Source: an uncultured Ectothiorhodospiraceae bacterium (GTDB lineage Bacteria > Pseudomonadota > Gammaproteobacteria > S012-40). Taken from it: a stretch of 48,211 nt of DNA. The notes under the pieces are model-generated. The model was not told the DNA's origin, searched no databases, and saw only the letters and a list, made by a program, of their open reading frames with translations. Made by a program: the position numbers and the translations under genes. Below are positions 32,638 to 41,271 of this stretch, one piece after another. Each line of letters begins with the position of its first letter. Within the stretch, counting starts at the first letter, position 1. The stretch covers positions 1-48,211 of the forward strand of contig CALZJE010000020.1 of assembly GCA_945787715.1 (NCBI GenBank), read 5' to 3'.

Positions 32638-34770
32638 ATGCTTGTTAACAATGATTTTAAGTCGCAGTTTATAAACAACTACCCGCAACACCAGTTTCAT
32701 CTCAATATTGCTAATGTTAATACTCAAGCTCTCGCCATTTTATTTTCTATCGACAAATTAGGAAATGTTACCTGTTTTGATGGTTCGGCATTTGATGATA
32801 TTGATATTGACAAAAATGATATTTTAAATTATTCAATTTACGATACAACCAATCCACTTCATGCTATTCATCCCTCTATCAACATGGCTCTTTCGGGTGA
32901 AAGTGTTTCAACCCATATTGAAATTAAAAACGGGATGTATTCCATTTGGCTCGCCCCGATTGTCATTGATGCTGTGATTACAGGCATTTCAGGCACCTGC
33001 GTTGAAGTGACCAAACAGAAAGATGCGGAATCAGCTCTGGTACAAATTCAAAATCATTACCTATTATTAGCTGAATATTCAACCGACTTAATTACTAAAT
33101 ATACATCAGATGGGAACTGTACGTATGCTTCCCCTGCTATTACTAAAGTATTAGGTTATCGACCAGATGAATTAGTCGGTAAACCTGTCTTCCATTTTTT
33201 TCACCCGGATGACCTTAAATCAAAACGTCGTTTCTACACAAAACTATTAGACGCACCAACAAACGAGTCAGTTTGTTATCGAGTTCGACGTAAAGATGAT
33301 AATTATATTTGGTTAGAGACCAAAAGCACTGCAGTAATCCATCCTGTAACCGGTGAAACCATCGAAATCGTTGCTGTTTCACGCGATATTACTGAACGTA
33401 AAGAGACCGAAGACCGTCTACTCTACCTAGCAAATTATGATTCAATGACAGGTTTACCCAATCGCGCACTTTTTAGAGATCGTTTACGTCATGCTGTAAC
33501 CCGAGCTCAACGCAATAAAACATGTGTTGCATTATTTTTTATCGATTTGGATCGATTCAAAACCATAAATGATAGTCTTGGACACCATGCTGGAGATCAG
33601 TTACTACGAAGTGTGTCACGACGCTTAAAGCAATTCGCTAGAAAAGGAGACACCATTGCTCGGCTAGGTGGTGATGAATTTACAGTCATTCTCGAAGGTG
33701 TCAATGATCCCGAAGATGCTGCTGTATTCGCAGAAAAAATTATCGAACTAATGGCACCACCGTTTAAGTTGGACGGCCATAAAATTGTCGTCTCTCCGAG
33801 TATAGGAATCACAATGTTTCCCAATGACTCTTCGGATTTGCGAAGCCTACTGAAAAATGCAGATACCGCTATGTATCGCGCAAAGGAAAAAGGCGGTAAC
33901 TGTTACCAGTTTTACACTTCTGATATGAATGCTAAAGCCTATGAATATTTAGTGCTTGAAAGCAATTTACGTAACGCGATCCAACGAGAAGAATTTTGCT
34001 TGTTTTTCCAACCACAGGTTGACCTGCATACAAAAAACATCATCGGTATAGAAGCTTTGTTGCGCTGGGAGCACCCAGAGCATGGGCTACTCAGTCCTGA
34101 CGAGTTCATCCCCTTTACTGAAGAGACAGGGCTTATCGAACCCATTGGAGAATGGGTTCTAAAAACTGCTTGTCTTGAAGCAAAAAAATGGCAGGATATA
34201 GGGCTACCTCCCGTTCGTGTAGCCGTTAATTTATCCATGAGACAATTTGTTGCAAAAGATTTTGTTGGACAAGTGGCTCAAGCACTTCAAGAAGCAGATC
34301 TCGCAGCAGAATATTTAGAATTGGAAATAACTGAGGGATTTTTAGCCTATAACGTGGATCAGGCTGCCGATATTTTACAAGACTTGCACAAGCTCGGGGT
34401 TCAACTCTCTATTGATGATTTTGGTACTGGCTATTCTTCATTGAGCTATCTAAAAAGATTCCCCCTTAACACCTTAAAAATTGATCAAAGTTTTGTGCAA
34501 GATATCTCAAGTGACCCAGATACCGCCACAATTGCTGAAGCAATAATCGCTATGGGGCAAAGTTTACAACTGAATGTCATCGCAGAGGGTGTCGAGACCG
34601 AAGAGCAAGTTTTCTTTTTACGTGGCCGTGGTTGCGATTGGGTACAGGGTTTTTTATTCAGCATCCCTCTTTCTTCTCAAGATATTGTTCCATGGCTTAC
34701 AGAAAATTTTTCGCAACAGGTTCAATTCAAGCAATGGGCATTTTGGCCAGAAAATGGAGTTGCGTGTTAA
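32638..34770 (+). CDS. PAS-PAS-GGDEF-EAL cyclic di-GMP enzyme
   Basis: A 710-residue cytoplasmic protein. The N-terminal 30-125 is PAS-like, and a second, clearer PAS occupies about 135-250 (LLLAEYSTDLITKYTSDGN, then DELVGKPVFHFFHPDD and a PAC end at SRDITERK). GGDEF domain: motif intact at 344-348 with an I-site RKGD at 335-338. EAL domain from about 445: GIEALLRWEHP (EAL at 472-474), EITEGFL and DDFGTGYSSL. Both enzymatic domains keep key residues, so it could make or degrade cyclic di-GMP, probably switched by the PAS signal. No membrane segments, so the signal is cytoplasmic. Single gene. Confidence 0.93.
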   Translation: MLVNNDFKSQFINNYPQHQFHLNIANVNTQALAILFSIDKLGNVTCFDGSAFDDIDIDKNDILNYSIYDTTNPLHAIHPSINMALSGESVSTHIEIKNGMYSIWLAPIVIDAVITGISGTCVEVTKQKDAESALVQIQNHYLLLAEYSTDLITKYTSDGNCTYASPAITKVLGYRPDELVGKPVFHFFHPDDLKSKRRFYTKLLDAPTNESVCYRVRRKDDNYIWLETKSTAVIHPVTGETIEIVAVSRDITERKETEDRLLYLANYDSMTGLPNRALFRDRLRHAVTRAQRNKTCVALFFIDLDRFKTINDSLGHHAGDQLLRSVSRRLKQFARKGDTIARLGGDEFTVILEGVNDPEDAAVFAEKIIELMAPPFKLDGHKIVVSPSIGITMFPNDSSDLRSLLKNADTAMYRAKEKGGNCYQFYTSDMNAKAYEYLVLESNLRNAIQREEFCLFFQPQVDLHTKNIIGIEALLRWEHPEHGLLSPDEFIPFTEETGLIEPIGEWVLKTACLEAKKWQDIGLPPVRVAVNLSMRQFVAKDFVGQVAQALQEADLAAEYLELEITEGFLAYNVDQAADILQDLHKLGVQLSIDDFGTGYSSLSYLKRFPLNTLKIDQSFVQDISSDPDTATIAEAIIAMGQSLQLNVIAEGVETEEQVFFLRGRGCDWVQGFLFSIPLSSQDIVPWLTENFSQQVQFKQWAFWPENGVAC

Positions 34771-34887
34771 CAATATATTTACAATTGAGGCAGATTAACT
34801 CTGCCTCAATAATAAACTCATTTTTTCTCCGTTTTTCTCCAAGTTTTATTAACGATTAATCAGTTTTTTCCAAATTTCAAATTGTTG

Positions 34888-34893
34888 TATAAT
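34888..34893 (+). promoter_or_regulatory. -10 box of the gene at 34922
   Basis: TATAAT 29 bases before the ATG at 34922; the -35 position is only T-rich. GAGG eight bases before the ATG is a good ribosome site. Confidence 0.4.
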
Positions 34894-34921
34894 CTCGATT
34901 CCAAAGAGATGAGGTACTACA

Positions 34922-35788
34922 ATGAGTTTTGAAATTCTCCGAAATATGGAAGCCTTTACAGAGGAAATGTTCAATGGAATCATTACATTCCAAGAACGAG
35001 AGCACTCTGCATGGGATGAAACAAAAAGCTTTCAAGATCGTATTAAAAATCTGCCCCTACACTATTTAATGTTTAGTAACCCCGATCGCAATCCGGAAAC
35101 TCATGGTCCAACTGTTGCCCATTTTTATCCACTAAACTATGAAATAGCAAAAATAGCGGCTTATGCCAACGCAGTATCTGATAGCCCAGTCGTATGTGAT
35201 GTTCATACACGCAATGGCTTTGTCGGAAGTTTATTGTCAGAGCAGGGATTAAACGTTATTGGCTTAAAAGACCCTAATGAAAAACCCAATCAAATTGAAA
35301 GTTTTCATGCCGATGAAAACTACGAATTAAAAATGGGTACTGCTGCCGACGTAGACTTCCCAGTAGATGTTTTGTTTTCATCTTGGATGCCAGCAGGACA
35401 AAACATTACCGATGATATTATTCGTATAAATCCAAAGTTAGTCGTCTTTATTTTCACAGAACACACCAACGAATATTCTGGTGAAAGACAAACGGGAACG
35501 AATGAATCATTTGGTGAAAAATTACCAGAGAGCTATAAACTCATTGAAGAATGGTCTGTTACACGTCCTAAAGATTTACTCAACGAGATCTGGCCAGATT
35601 TGAGTCCAAATATTGAAGAGACAAGAGTTACACGTATTTACGCCAACTCTGGTTTCCATGACATATCAATTGATGAAGATACCATTTCAGTTAAACCCTA
35701 CGATTGGGAAAATGAATTGTTAATGGCAGACACCGCTTTGCAAGCCAAAAATCAAATGCAACAACGTGGCTTTCCATTGAATACGTAA
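34922..35788 (+). CDS. Rossmann-like protein, possible methyltransferase relative, function unknown
   Basis: I do not recognise this 288-residue family. The sequence shows a soluble protein without signal peptide. Residues about 88-117 (VVCDVHTRNGFVGSLLSEQG, then LNVIGLKDP) have the beta-loop-alpha pattern and second-strand acidic ending of a SAM-binding Rossmann fold, though the motif is not the usual Gly-rich one. A later strand, LVVFIFTEHT (about 178-187), could be the fourth strand. A strong ribosome site, a -10 box and a terminator (35809-35838) flank it, so it is a single-gene unit that is clearly expressed. A nucleic-acid or small-molecule methyltransferase-like function is a guess. 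Confidence 0.7.
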   Translation: MSFEILRNMEAFTEEMFNGIITFQEREHSAWDETKSFQDRIKNLPLHYLMFSNPDRNPETHGPTVAHFYPLNYEIAKIAAYANAVSDSPVVCDVHTRNGFVGSLLSEQGLNVIGLKDPNEKPNQIESFHADENYELKMGTAADVDFPVDVLFSSWMPAGQNITDDIIRINPKLVVFIFTEHTNEYSGERQTGTNESFGEKLPESYKLIEEWSVTRPKDLLNEIWPDLSPNIEETRVTRIYANSGFHDISIDEDTISVKPYDWENELLMADTALQAKNQMQQRGFPLNT

Positions 35789-35808
35789 TATTCAATGAGC
35801 TTATGACA

Positions 35809-35838
35809 AAAAAGGGGATGTAGAGACATCCCCTTTTT
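35809..35838. terminator. Bidirectional Rho-independent terminator
   Basis: Stem AAAAAGGGGATGT (35809-35821) with ACATCCCCTTTTT (35826-35838) and loop AGAG. It lies between two convergent genes and serves both strands, with T-runs at each end. Confidence 0.92.
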
Positions 35839-35864
35839 ACTACCTCCCTCCCCAGGAAAGTGCT

Positions 35865-36659
35865 TTAGTTTAATGCAATACTTGATTCATCAGCTTCTGA
35901 AGTACCCTCTGTTTTTCCCAATAAAGGCAGAATTTCCTGAAGCGTTTTACGGGCGCCTTTAACGCCATTCTCTATCGCTGATTTCACCCAGTAATGCGCC
36001 GTATTGTAGTTTCTGTAAACCCCTTCCCCATCAAAATACATTTTTGCTAGCGCCAACTGCGCGTCACCATGACCTTGTTTTGCAGCCTTTTCTAACCAAT
36101 ACGCAACTTGAATTGGATCTTTTTCTCCACCTAGCCCAAAACGATACATCAAAGCTAAATTAAATTGTGCGCTTACCACACTCTGATTAGCCGCCAAACG
36201 ATAGTAGTAACGCGCTCTAGCATCGTCTTTTTCAGTACCAAATCCTAAATGATACAAATTAGCTACATTATATTGTGCCATTGAAAAACCTTGATCGGCC
36301 GCTTTTTGAAACCACATGACAGCAAGCTCATTACTTTGAACAACGCCAAATCCTTTCATGTATAAAAGCGCCAAATCTATTTGTGCTGGACCATAATCAA
36401 GTTTAGCCGATTGAGTTAAAAGGTCTGCAACTCTCAACATATTACTATCAAGCGAGTCAATTTCACTGTACTGTTGAGCTTTCTCATAGAGCATTTTTGC
36501 ACTGGTATTAGTATAATTTGTTGAAGTAACTTCGGAAATTATTGGTAAAAATGATAATTCAGAAGATGAGAAACTTAATGCAGCAGAACTATAAAGAAGG
36601 GTAATGGATGAGAAACACTTCAAGACAATGAGAGATTTGGTTTGTTTTGAAAAAGCCAT
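35865..36659 (-). CDS. Secreted Sel1-repeat protein
   Basis: A 264-residue protein with an N-terminal signal region (about 10-30). Four Sel1-like repeats (SLR, TPR-like alpha solenoid) run over about 96-240: AQIDLALLYMKGFGV, AQYNVANLYHLGFG, AQFNLALMYRFGLGG and AQLALAKMYFDGEGV. Such solenoids bind partner proteins, in the periplasm if the signal is cleaved. No enzymatic residues are seen. Single gene, divergent from the MFS-deaminase-mob operon, with a tandem ACCGGTG element 30 bases upstream. Confidence 0.85.
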   Translation of the reverse strand: MAFSKQTKSLIVLKCFSSITLLYSSAALSFSSSELSFLPIISEVTSTNYTNTSAKMLYEKAQQYSEIDSLDSNMLRVADLLTQSAKLDYGPAQIDLALLYMKGFGVVQSNELAVMWFQKAADQGFSMAQYNVANLYHLGFGTEKDDARARYYYRLAANQSVVSAQFNLALMYRFGLGGEKDPIQVAYWLEKAAKQGHGDAQLALAKMYFDGEGVYRNYNTAHYWVKSAIENGVKGARKTLQEILPLLGKTEGTSEADESSIALN

Positions 36660-36689
36660 CTTAGTACCCCTTTATTCATAACAATTCAT

Positions 36690-36703
36690 ACCGGTGACCG
36701 GTG
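36690..36703. promoter_or_regulatory. Tandem ACCGGTG element between divergent genes
   Basis: Two perfect copies of ACCGGTG, 36690-36696 and 36697-36703, inside an imperfect palindrome with outer TTCA/TGAA (36685-36705). It sits between the Sel1 gene (start 36659) and the MFS gene (start 36865). A possible operator; not proven. Confidence 0.45.
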
Positions 36704-36864
36704 AATATAACAATTTGCAATTACAAGATGGGTGGTGCTTTACAACTCAATGTCAAAAGTAAACGTATAATATTTAACCTATCTTAAGCATCCAGTAGTA
36801 AAAATTATTATTACAATAATCAATAAGATAAAATAACCTAAATATTCAATATGAGTCCCTAACC

Positions 36865-38166
36865 GTGATAAAAAAGCGTGAACAATTTGGCTGGGCAATG
36901 TATGATTTCGCAAATTCTGGCTATACAACTGTTATACTCACCGCAATTTACAACACCTATTTTGTAAGTGTAGTCGCTAGCGACTATGAAACAGGGCTTG
37001 CTACCTTTTTATGGACAATCACCATAGCCATTGCAAATGCATTGGTGCTATTAACAGCGCCATTAATAGGCGCTATCGCAGATTATAGTAATAACAAAAA
37101 AAAGTTTTTGCTTGTCACCACTGTCGGTTGTGTATTTTTCACCTCCCTTTTATTCTTTACCAAGCAAGGTGATGTAATGCTTGCAGCGATATTGGTGATT
37201 CTTTCCAGCATTATGTTTTATAGCGGTGAAAATCTTATTGCCGCATTTCTTCCTGAAATATCAAACGAATCTAATATAGGGAAAATCTCTGGGTATGGCT
37301 GGGCTTTGGGCTATCTGGGTGGATTGCTTGTACTCGCTCTATGTCTTGGTGCTATCAATTGGGGACAGGCTCAAAATCAGACAGCTGAAGAATATATCCC
37401 GATGACCCTGCTAATAGTCTCACTGTGTTTCGCAGTAGCTTCCATTCCTACGTTTGTTTGGCTAAAAGAGCGTGGAAGTAAAACCGTAAAACCATCAGAT
37501 CAAAGTTACGCTAGCATCGGCTTCAATCGATTAAAACATACCTGGAACCACGCGCATCAATATAAAGATCTATTTCGTTTTCTTATTGCTTTGACTGTAT
37601 TTTACAGTGGCATAATTACTGTCATTGTACTTGCTGCTGTATATGCACAGGAGGTGATGAACTTTAAAACAGAGGACAGCATTAAGCTCATTATCGTCGT
37701 CAATATTACTGCGGCAATTGGTGCTTTTGTTTTCGGACTGATTCAAGATCGCATTGGCGCGTGTAGAACACAATCAATAACACTTTACCTCTGGATAATT
37801 GCCATGCTACTCGCCTTTTTTACCAGTAGCGAAATCATGTTTTGGGTTGTTGCAAATATAATCGGGCTTGCATTAGGCGCAAGTCAAAGCGCCGGTCGTA
37901 CACTGATCGGATTATTCTCGCCCGAAAATCGTCATGGAGAATTTTTTGGATTGTGGGGTTTAGCCATTAAACTCTCCGCAATAATAGGCCCGATAAGTTA
38001 TGGATTTATCACTTTTGTATCACAAGGCAATCATAAAATTGCGCTGCTTAGCACGACACTATTCTTCATCGCAGGGTTGATTTTGTTGTATAGTGTTAAT
38101 GAAACTCGTGGCAAGGAAGCAGCAAAGTTGGGCAATCTTGTCGATCATACCAACAACAAGGCATAA
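36865..38166 (+). CDS. MFS transporter, UMF1 (Atg22-like) family
   Basis: A 433-residue inner-membrane protein with twelve apparent TM segments. The N-terminus EQFGWAMYDFANSGYTTVILTAIYNTYF is split by the motif MYDFANSGY, characteristic of the UMF1/Atg22-like group. A central charged loop (about 205-235) separates the two halves. The start is GTG; no in-frame ATG lies near enough to be better, and there is no good ribosome site. First gene of a five-gene rightward operon: the deaminase follows after 6 bp, then mobA, mobB and moeA. Substrate unknown; a purine-related compound is possible from context only. Confidence 0.85.
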   Translation: MIKKREQFGWAMYDFANSGYTTVILTAIYNTYFVSVVASDYETGLATFLWTITIAIANALVLLTAPLIGAIADYSNNKKKFLLVTTVGCVFFTSLLFFTKQGDVMLAAILVILSSIMFYSGENLIAAFLPEISNESNIGKISGYGWALGYLGGLLVLALCLGAINWGQAQNQTAEEYIPMTLLIVSLCFAVASIPTFVWLKERGSKTVKPSDQSYASIGFNRLKHTWNHAHQYKDLFRFLIALTVFYSGIITVIVLAAVYAQEVMNFKTEDSIKLIIVVNITAAIGAFVFGLIQDRIGACRTQSITLYLWIIAMLLAFFTSSEIMFWVVANIIGLALGASQSAGRTLIGLFSPENRHGEFFGLWGLAIKLSAIIGPISYGFITFVSQGNHKIALLSTTLFFIAGLILLYSVNETRGKEAAKLGNLVDHTNNKA

Positions 38167-38172
38167 CACTTC

Positions 38173-38655
38173 ATGAGATACCAACCTCAAAAACAATATA
38201 TGGATGCAGCCATCGAAGATGTAAAAACACATACATCATTAAACGAAGGAGGCCCCTTTGGAGCCTGTATTGTAAAAGATGGAGAAATAATTAGTGTTGC
38301 CCACAATACGGTATTAAGGGATCACGACCCAACAAAACATGCAGAAATTAATGCTATTATTAAAGCAAGTCAGGAATTAAAAAATCATGACCTTTCGGGT
38401 TGCGTAATTTACTCAACAACAGAACCCTGTCCTATGTGTTTTAGTGCTATTCACTGGGCGAATATCGACCATATCGTCTATGGTACTGACATATCTGATG
38501 TTAAAAAACTTGGCTTTAATGAACTAGATATTAGTAATGAAACAATGAAAGATCTCGGTAAGAGCTCGTTAACTATCAGCCGAGATTTTGAGAAAGAAGC
38601 CTGTCAAAAGCTTTTGAATTACTGGGTTTCCCATTCAAATAAACAATTATATTAG
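38173..38655 (+). CDS. Guanine/nucleoside deaminase (GuaD-like CDA fold)
   Basis: A 160-residue zinc deaminase of the cytidine-deaminase fold. Zinc ligands and general acid are in place: HAE (His56, Glu58) and PCPMC (Cys86, Cys89). GGPFGACIVKDGEII, the DPTKHAE context, the aromatic-lined AIHWA after the second zinc motif, and the C-terminal GFNELDI follow the pattern of Bacillus guanine deaminase rather than that of TadA. Guanine to xanthine is the most likely reaction, but related nucleosides cannot be excluded. It is 6 bp from the MFS gene and 8 bp from mobA; the shared operon with molybdenum-cofactor genes fits supply of xanthine to a molybdenum xanthine dehydrogenase. Confidence 0.82.
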   Translation: MRYQPQKQYMDAAIEDVKTHTSLNEGGPFGACIVKDGEIISVAHNTVLRDHDPTKHAEINAIIKASQELKNHDLSGCVIYSTTEPCPMCFSAIHWANIDHIVYGTDISDVKKLGFNELDISNETMKDLGKSSLTISRDFEKEACQKLLNYWVSHSNKQLY

Positions 38656-38663
38656 TAGAGTAA

Positions 38664-39254
38664 ATGGCTTACTCAACAGAGCAAATTACCGCAGTCATTC
38701 TTGCTGGGGGTCAATCAACTAGAGCAAATGGGAAAAACAAGGGGCTACTACTGCTCCATAAAAAACCACTGATTGAGCACATACTGAGTGCAATTGAAAA
38801 TCAGGTTCAACACATAATTATTAATACCAATAGTGACCTAGCGTTTTATCAACAATACAATTTCCCTGTTATTGAAGATGATGATCGCCAGTTTTTGGGT
38901 CCACTAGCCGGATTAAAAAGTTGTACACCTTACATTTGCTCACCTATTATAATCACCCTACCCTGTGATTCGCCATTTATTCCGGCAGACCTTGTTAATA
39001 GAATGCTCACTGAACTAAACAAAGATGAGAGTAAACTTCAGGTCGCCAATAATGGCAGGCAACAAAATTTGTTTATGATGTTTCACCAAAACCTACTCGC
39101 AAGTATTGATGATTACTTAAAAAGTGGAAAACGTAGCGTATATGGTTGGATAACTTTACATAATCCAAATCAGGTTGATTTCACTGATAAAGCTGATAGT
39201 TTTATGAATATTAATACACTTGAAGAACTTAATAAGGCCAATAAAGAGAAATAA
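38664..39254 (+). CDS. mobA: Molybdenum cofactor guanylyltransferase MobA
   Basis: A 196-residue nucleotidyltransferase that attaches GMP to molybdopterin to form MGD. The fold's N-terminal nucleotide loop is LAGGQSTRANGKNKG (13-27); the family usually has Met after the Arg and Asp in place of Asn, so these positions are slightly divergent. IEDDDRQFLGPLAGLKSC carries the GPLAG motif and LPCDSPFIP the catalytic Asp region. Eight bp to the deaminase upstream and 8 bp to mobB downstream. Cytoplasmic. Confidence 0.93.
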   Translation: MAYSTEQITAVILAGGQSTRANGKNKGLLLLHKKPLIEHILSAIENQVQHIIINTNSDLAFYQQYNFPVIEDDDRQFLGPLAGLKSCTPYICSPIIITLPCDSPFIPADLVNRMLTELNKDESKLQVANNGRQQNLFMMFHQNLLASIDDYLKSGKRSVYGWITLHNPNQVDFTDKADSFMNINTLEELNKANKEK

Positions 39255-39262
39255 AGCGAGAT

Positions 39263-39787
39263 ATGTCTTTTTACAAACAACTTCCAATTATTGGTTTTGT
39301 TGCTAAAAGCGGCACCGGAAAAACAACGCTTTTAGAAAAGCTCCTTCCTCATCTTATCGAAAACCAGTTAAAAATCGGCCTGATTAAACACAGTCACCAC
39401 GATTTAGACATCGATTACCCAGGAAAAGACAGCTATCGCTTAAGAAAAGCAGGCGCAATAGAAACACTTGTCGCATCGAAAAACAGATGGGCACTTATCC
39501 ATGAAAATAAAGATAATCAACATGAACCGAATTTATGGGAACTCGTTTCTAGGATTGATCATAAAAATCTGGATCTCATTCTGGTTGAAGGCTTCAATTA
39601 TGAAAATTATCCCAAAATAGAACTCATACGCAATTGTGAAACTTCAGAATATAAAACTTCAGATACATGCATAATCGCAATTGCGACAGATAAAAAAATG
39701 AATATCAAAAACAAAATACCAGTGCTCGATATTAATAGCCCAGCTGAGATCTGCCGTTTTATTTTAGATAATATTGTCACAAAATAG
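39263..39787 (+). CDS. mobB: Molybdopterin-guanine dinucleotide biosynthesis protein MobB
   Basis: A 174-residue P-loop GTPase that assists MobA in making MGD. The Walker A is AKSGTGKT (14-21); KIGLIKHSHHDLDID follows as in the family, then DSYRLRKAGA and DLILVEGFNYE. Eight bp after mobA, 59 bp before moeA. Cytoplasmic accessory protein; not essential in E. coli. Confidence 0.93.
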   Translation: MSFYKQLPIIGFVAKSGTGKTTLLEKLLPHLIENQLKIGLIKHSHHDLDIDYPGKDSYRLRKAGAIETLVASKNRWALIHENKDNQHEPNLWELVSRIDHKNLDLILVEGFNYENYPKIELIRNCETSEYKTSDTCIIAIATDKKMNIKNKIPVLDINSPAEICRFILDNIVTK

Positions 39788-39846
39788 CAAATATCCAGTC
39801 TCTGTTCAGATGGCCGTTTGCATATCGAATATATAAGGAAATTTCT

Positions 39847-41127
39847 ATGAATAAACATATATCGCCAAGCAACAGAGCAGCTACCTGCCAAGATGATTTC
39901 GATCCAAATTCCATTAGCGTAAAAGAAGCTCATCAACGTGTTTCCAGTATGCTAACTGCAGTAGCGGAAATAGAGACAATCACGATTCGTCATGCGCTTA
40001 ATCGAACGCTTGCTTCCGATGTACTCTCAACAGTTAATGTCCCCCCTCAAACCAATTCTGCGATGGATGGTTATGCCCTAAAATTTGATGATCTTATTGC
40101 AAACAAACCGTCTGACCTACGAATAATAGGGGTTGCTTACGCAGGAAAACCTTTTGAAGGAGAAATTAGTCCAGGAGAATGTATACGAATAATGACTGGC
40201 GCAGTCATTCCAGAGAGCATTGACACAGTCGTTATGCAAGAAAACACTGAAGTTAATGATAATGTGTTGACGGTACTTGGACAGCACAAAAAAGGACAAA
40301 ACATACGTCTTTATGGGGAAGACCTACGAAGAGGTGAAGCAGCGTTAATAAAAGGGACTCTGTTAAAACCTACAGATATAGGAATTGTCGCTTCTTTAGG
40401 AATTGACTCTATCCAAGTATACCGCCGAGTGAAAGCAGCCGTATTTTCTACGGGTGATGAACTAAAAAACATTGGTGAAGCATTGGAAAAAGGTCAAATC
40501 TACGATAGTAATCGTTATACCCTTGTTAACCTTCTCGAAAACTTAGGGATCGAAATTACTGACATGGGCATATTAGGAGATGATCCTGATGTTATTCAAA
40601 AAGCCTTTCTAGCGGCGAAAAACAACTTCGATATTCTAATTACAAGTGGTGGTGTTTCAGTTGGTGATGCTGATTATGTAAAACAGACCTTAGATTCCCT
40701 CGGTGAAGTCAGCTTTTGGAAAATTGCGATGAAACCAGGGCGGCCTTTGGCTGCGGGCAAGTTGGGGAATACTTTATTTTTTGGCCTGCCTGGCAACCCA
40801 GTATCCACAACGGTAACCTTTTATCAAATTGTACAGCCTGCTTTACGGCAACTTATGGGTCAAAACGAGACTCACATCCCAACATTACGAATGAAATCGC
40901 TCTCTAAGTTGAAAAAACGGCCTGGGCGAGTTGAATTTCAACGCGGCATTGTGACACTCGATGAAAATGGTGAGCATTGTGTTAAATCTACCGGCAATCA
41001 AGGTTCACATGTATTAAGTTCGATGAATAATGCAAACTGTTTCATTATACTAGATGAAGATTGTGGCAATGTAGATGAAGGAAGTTATGTAGAAATACAA
41101 CCGTTTCGAGGAATTATCGGATTATGA
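39847..41127 (+). CDS. moeA: Molybdopterin molybdenumtransferase MoeA
   Basis: A 426-residue enzyme that inserts molybdate into adenylated molybdopterin. Family landmarks are NVPPQTNSAMDGYAL near residue 63, IRIMTGAVIPES, FSTGDEL, TSGGVSVGDADYVK (the MoaB/Mog-like nucleotide region), MKPGRPLAAG and FGLPGNPVS. Length is normal for MoeA. AAGGA lies about eight bases before the ATG, the strongest ribosome site in this operon. It is the last gene; a hairpin terminator follows at 41198-41230. Confidence 0.95.
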   Translation: MNKHISPSNRAATCQDDFDPNSISVKEAHQRVSSMLTAVAEIETITIRHALNRTLASDVLSTVNVPPQTNSAMDGYALKFDDLIANKPSDLRIIGVAYAGKPFEGEISPGECIRIMTGAVIPESIDTVVMQENTEVNDNVLTVLGQHKKGQNIRLYGEDLRRGEAALIKGTLLKPTDIGIVASLGIDSIQVYRRVKAAVFSTGDELKNIGEALEKGQIYDSNRYTLVNLLENLGIEITDMGILGDDPDVIQKAFLAAKNNFDILITSGGVSVGDADYVKQTLDSLGEVSFWKIAMKPGRPLAAGKLGNTLFFGLPGNPVSTTVTFYQIVQPALRQLMGQNETHIPTLRMKSLSKLKKRPGRVEFQRGIVTLDENGEHCVKSTGNQGSHVLSSMNNANCFIILDEDCGNVDEGSYVEIQPFRGIIGL

Positions 41128-41197
41128 GGTGAATCACAACAAATAATTTCAGGTAATCTCCTCAATTTATTGTCGGTATAGCAGCATTAGACACAAA

Positions 41198-41230
41198 AAA
41201 AACCGCATTCCTCAACAGAAAGCGGTTTTT
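41198..41230. terminator. Bidirectional terminator after moeA
   Basis: Stem AAAAACCGC (41198-41206) with GCGGTTTTT (41222-41230), extended by TTC/GAA with one A-A mismatch. T-runs lie on both sides, between the convergent moeA and Lys/Ala-rich genes. Confidence 0.9.
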
Positions 41231-41271
41231 ATTCTTCAAATTGAAGAATTACAACTTCAAATCAGTAAATT

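Noticed and set aside
36690-36703. A CRISPR or iteron array from the tandem repeats in the window.
   Set aside because: Only two copies at each place and no spacers of regular length.
39788-39846. Molybdenum-cofactor riboswitch before moeA.
   Set aside because: The gap is only 59 bp, too short for the known aptamer.
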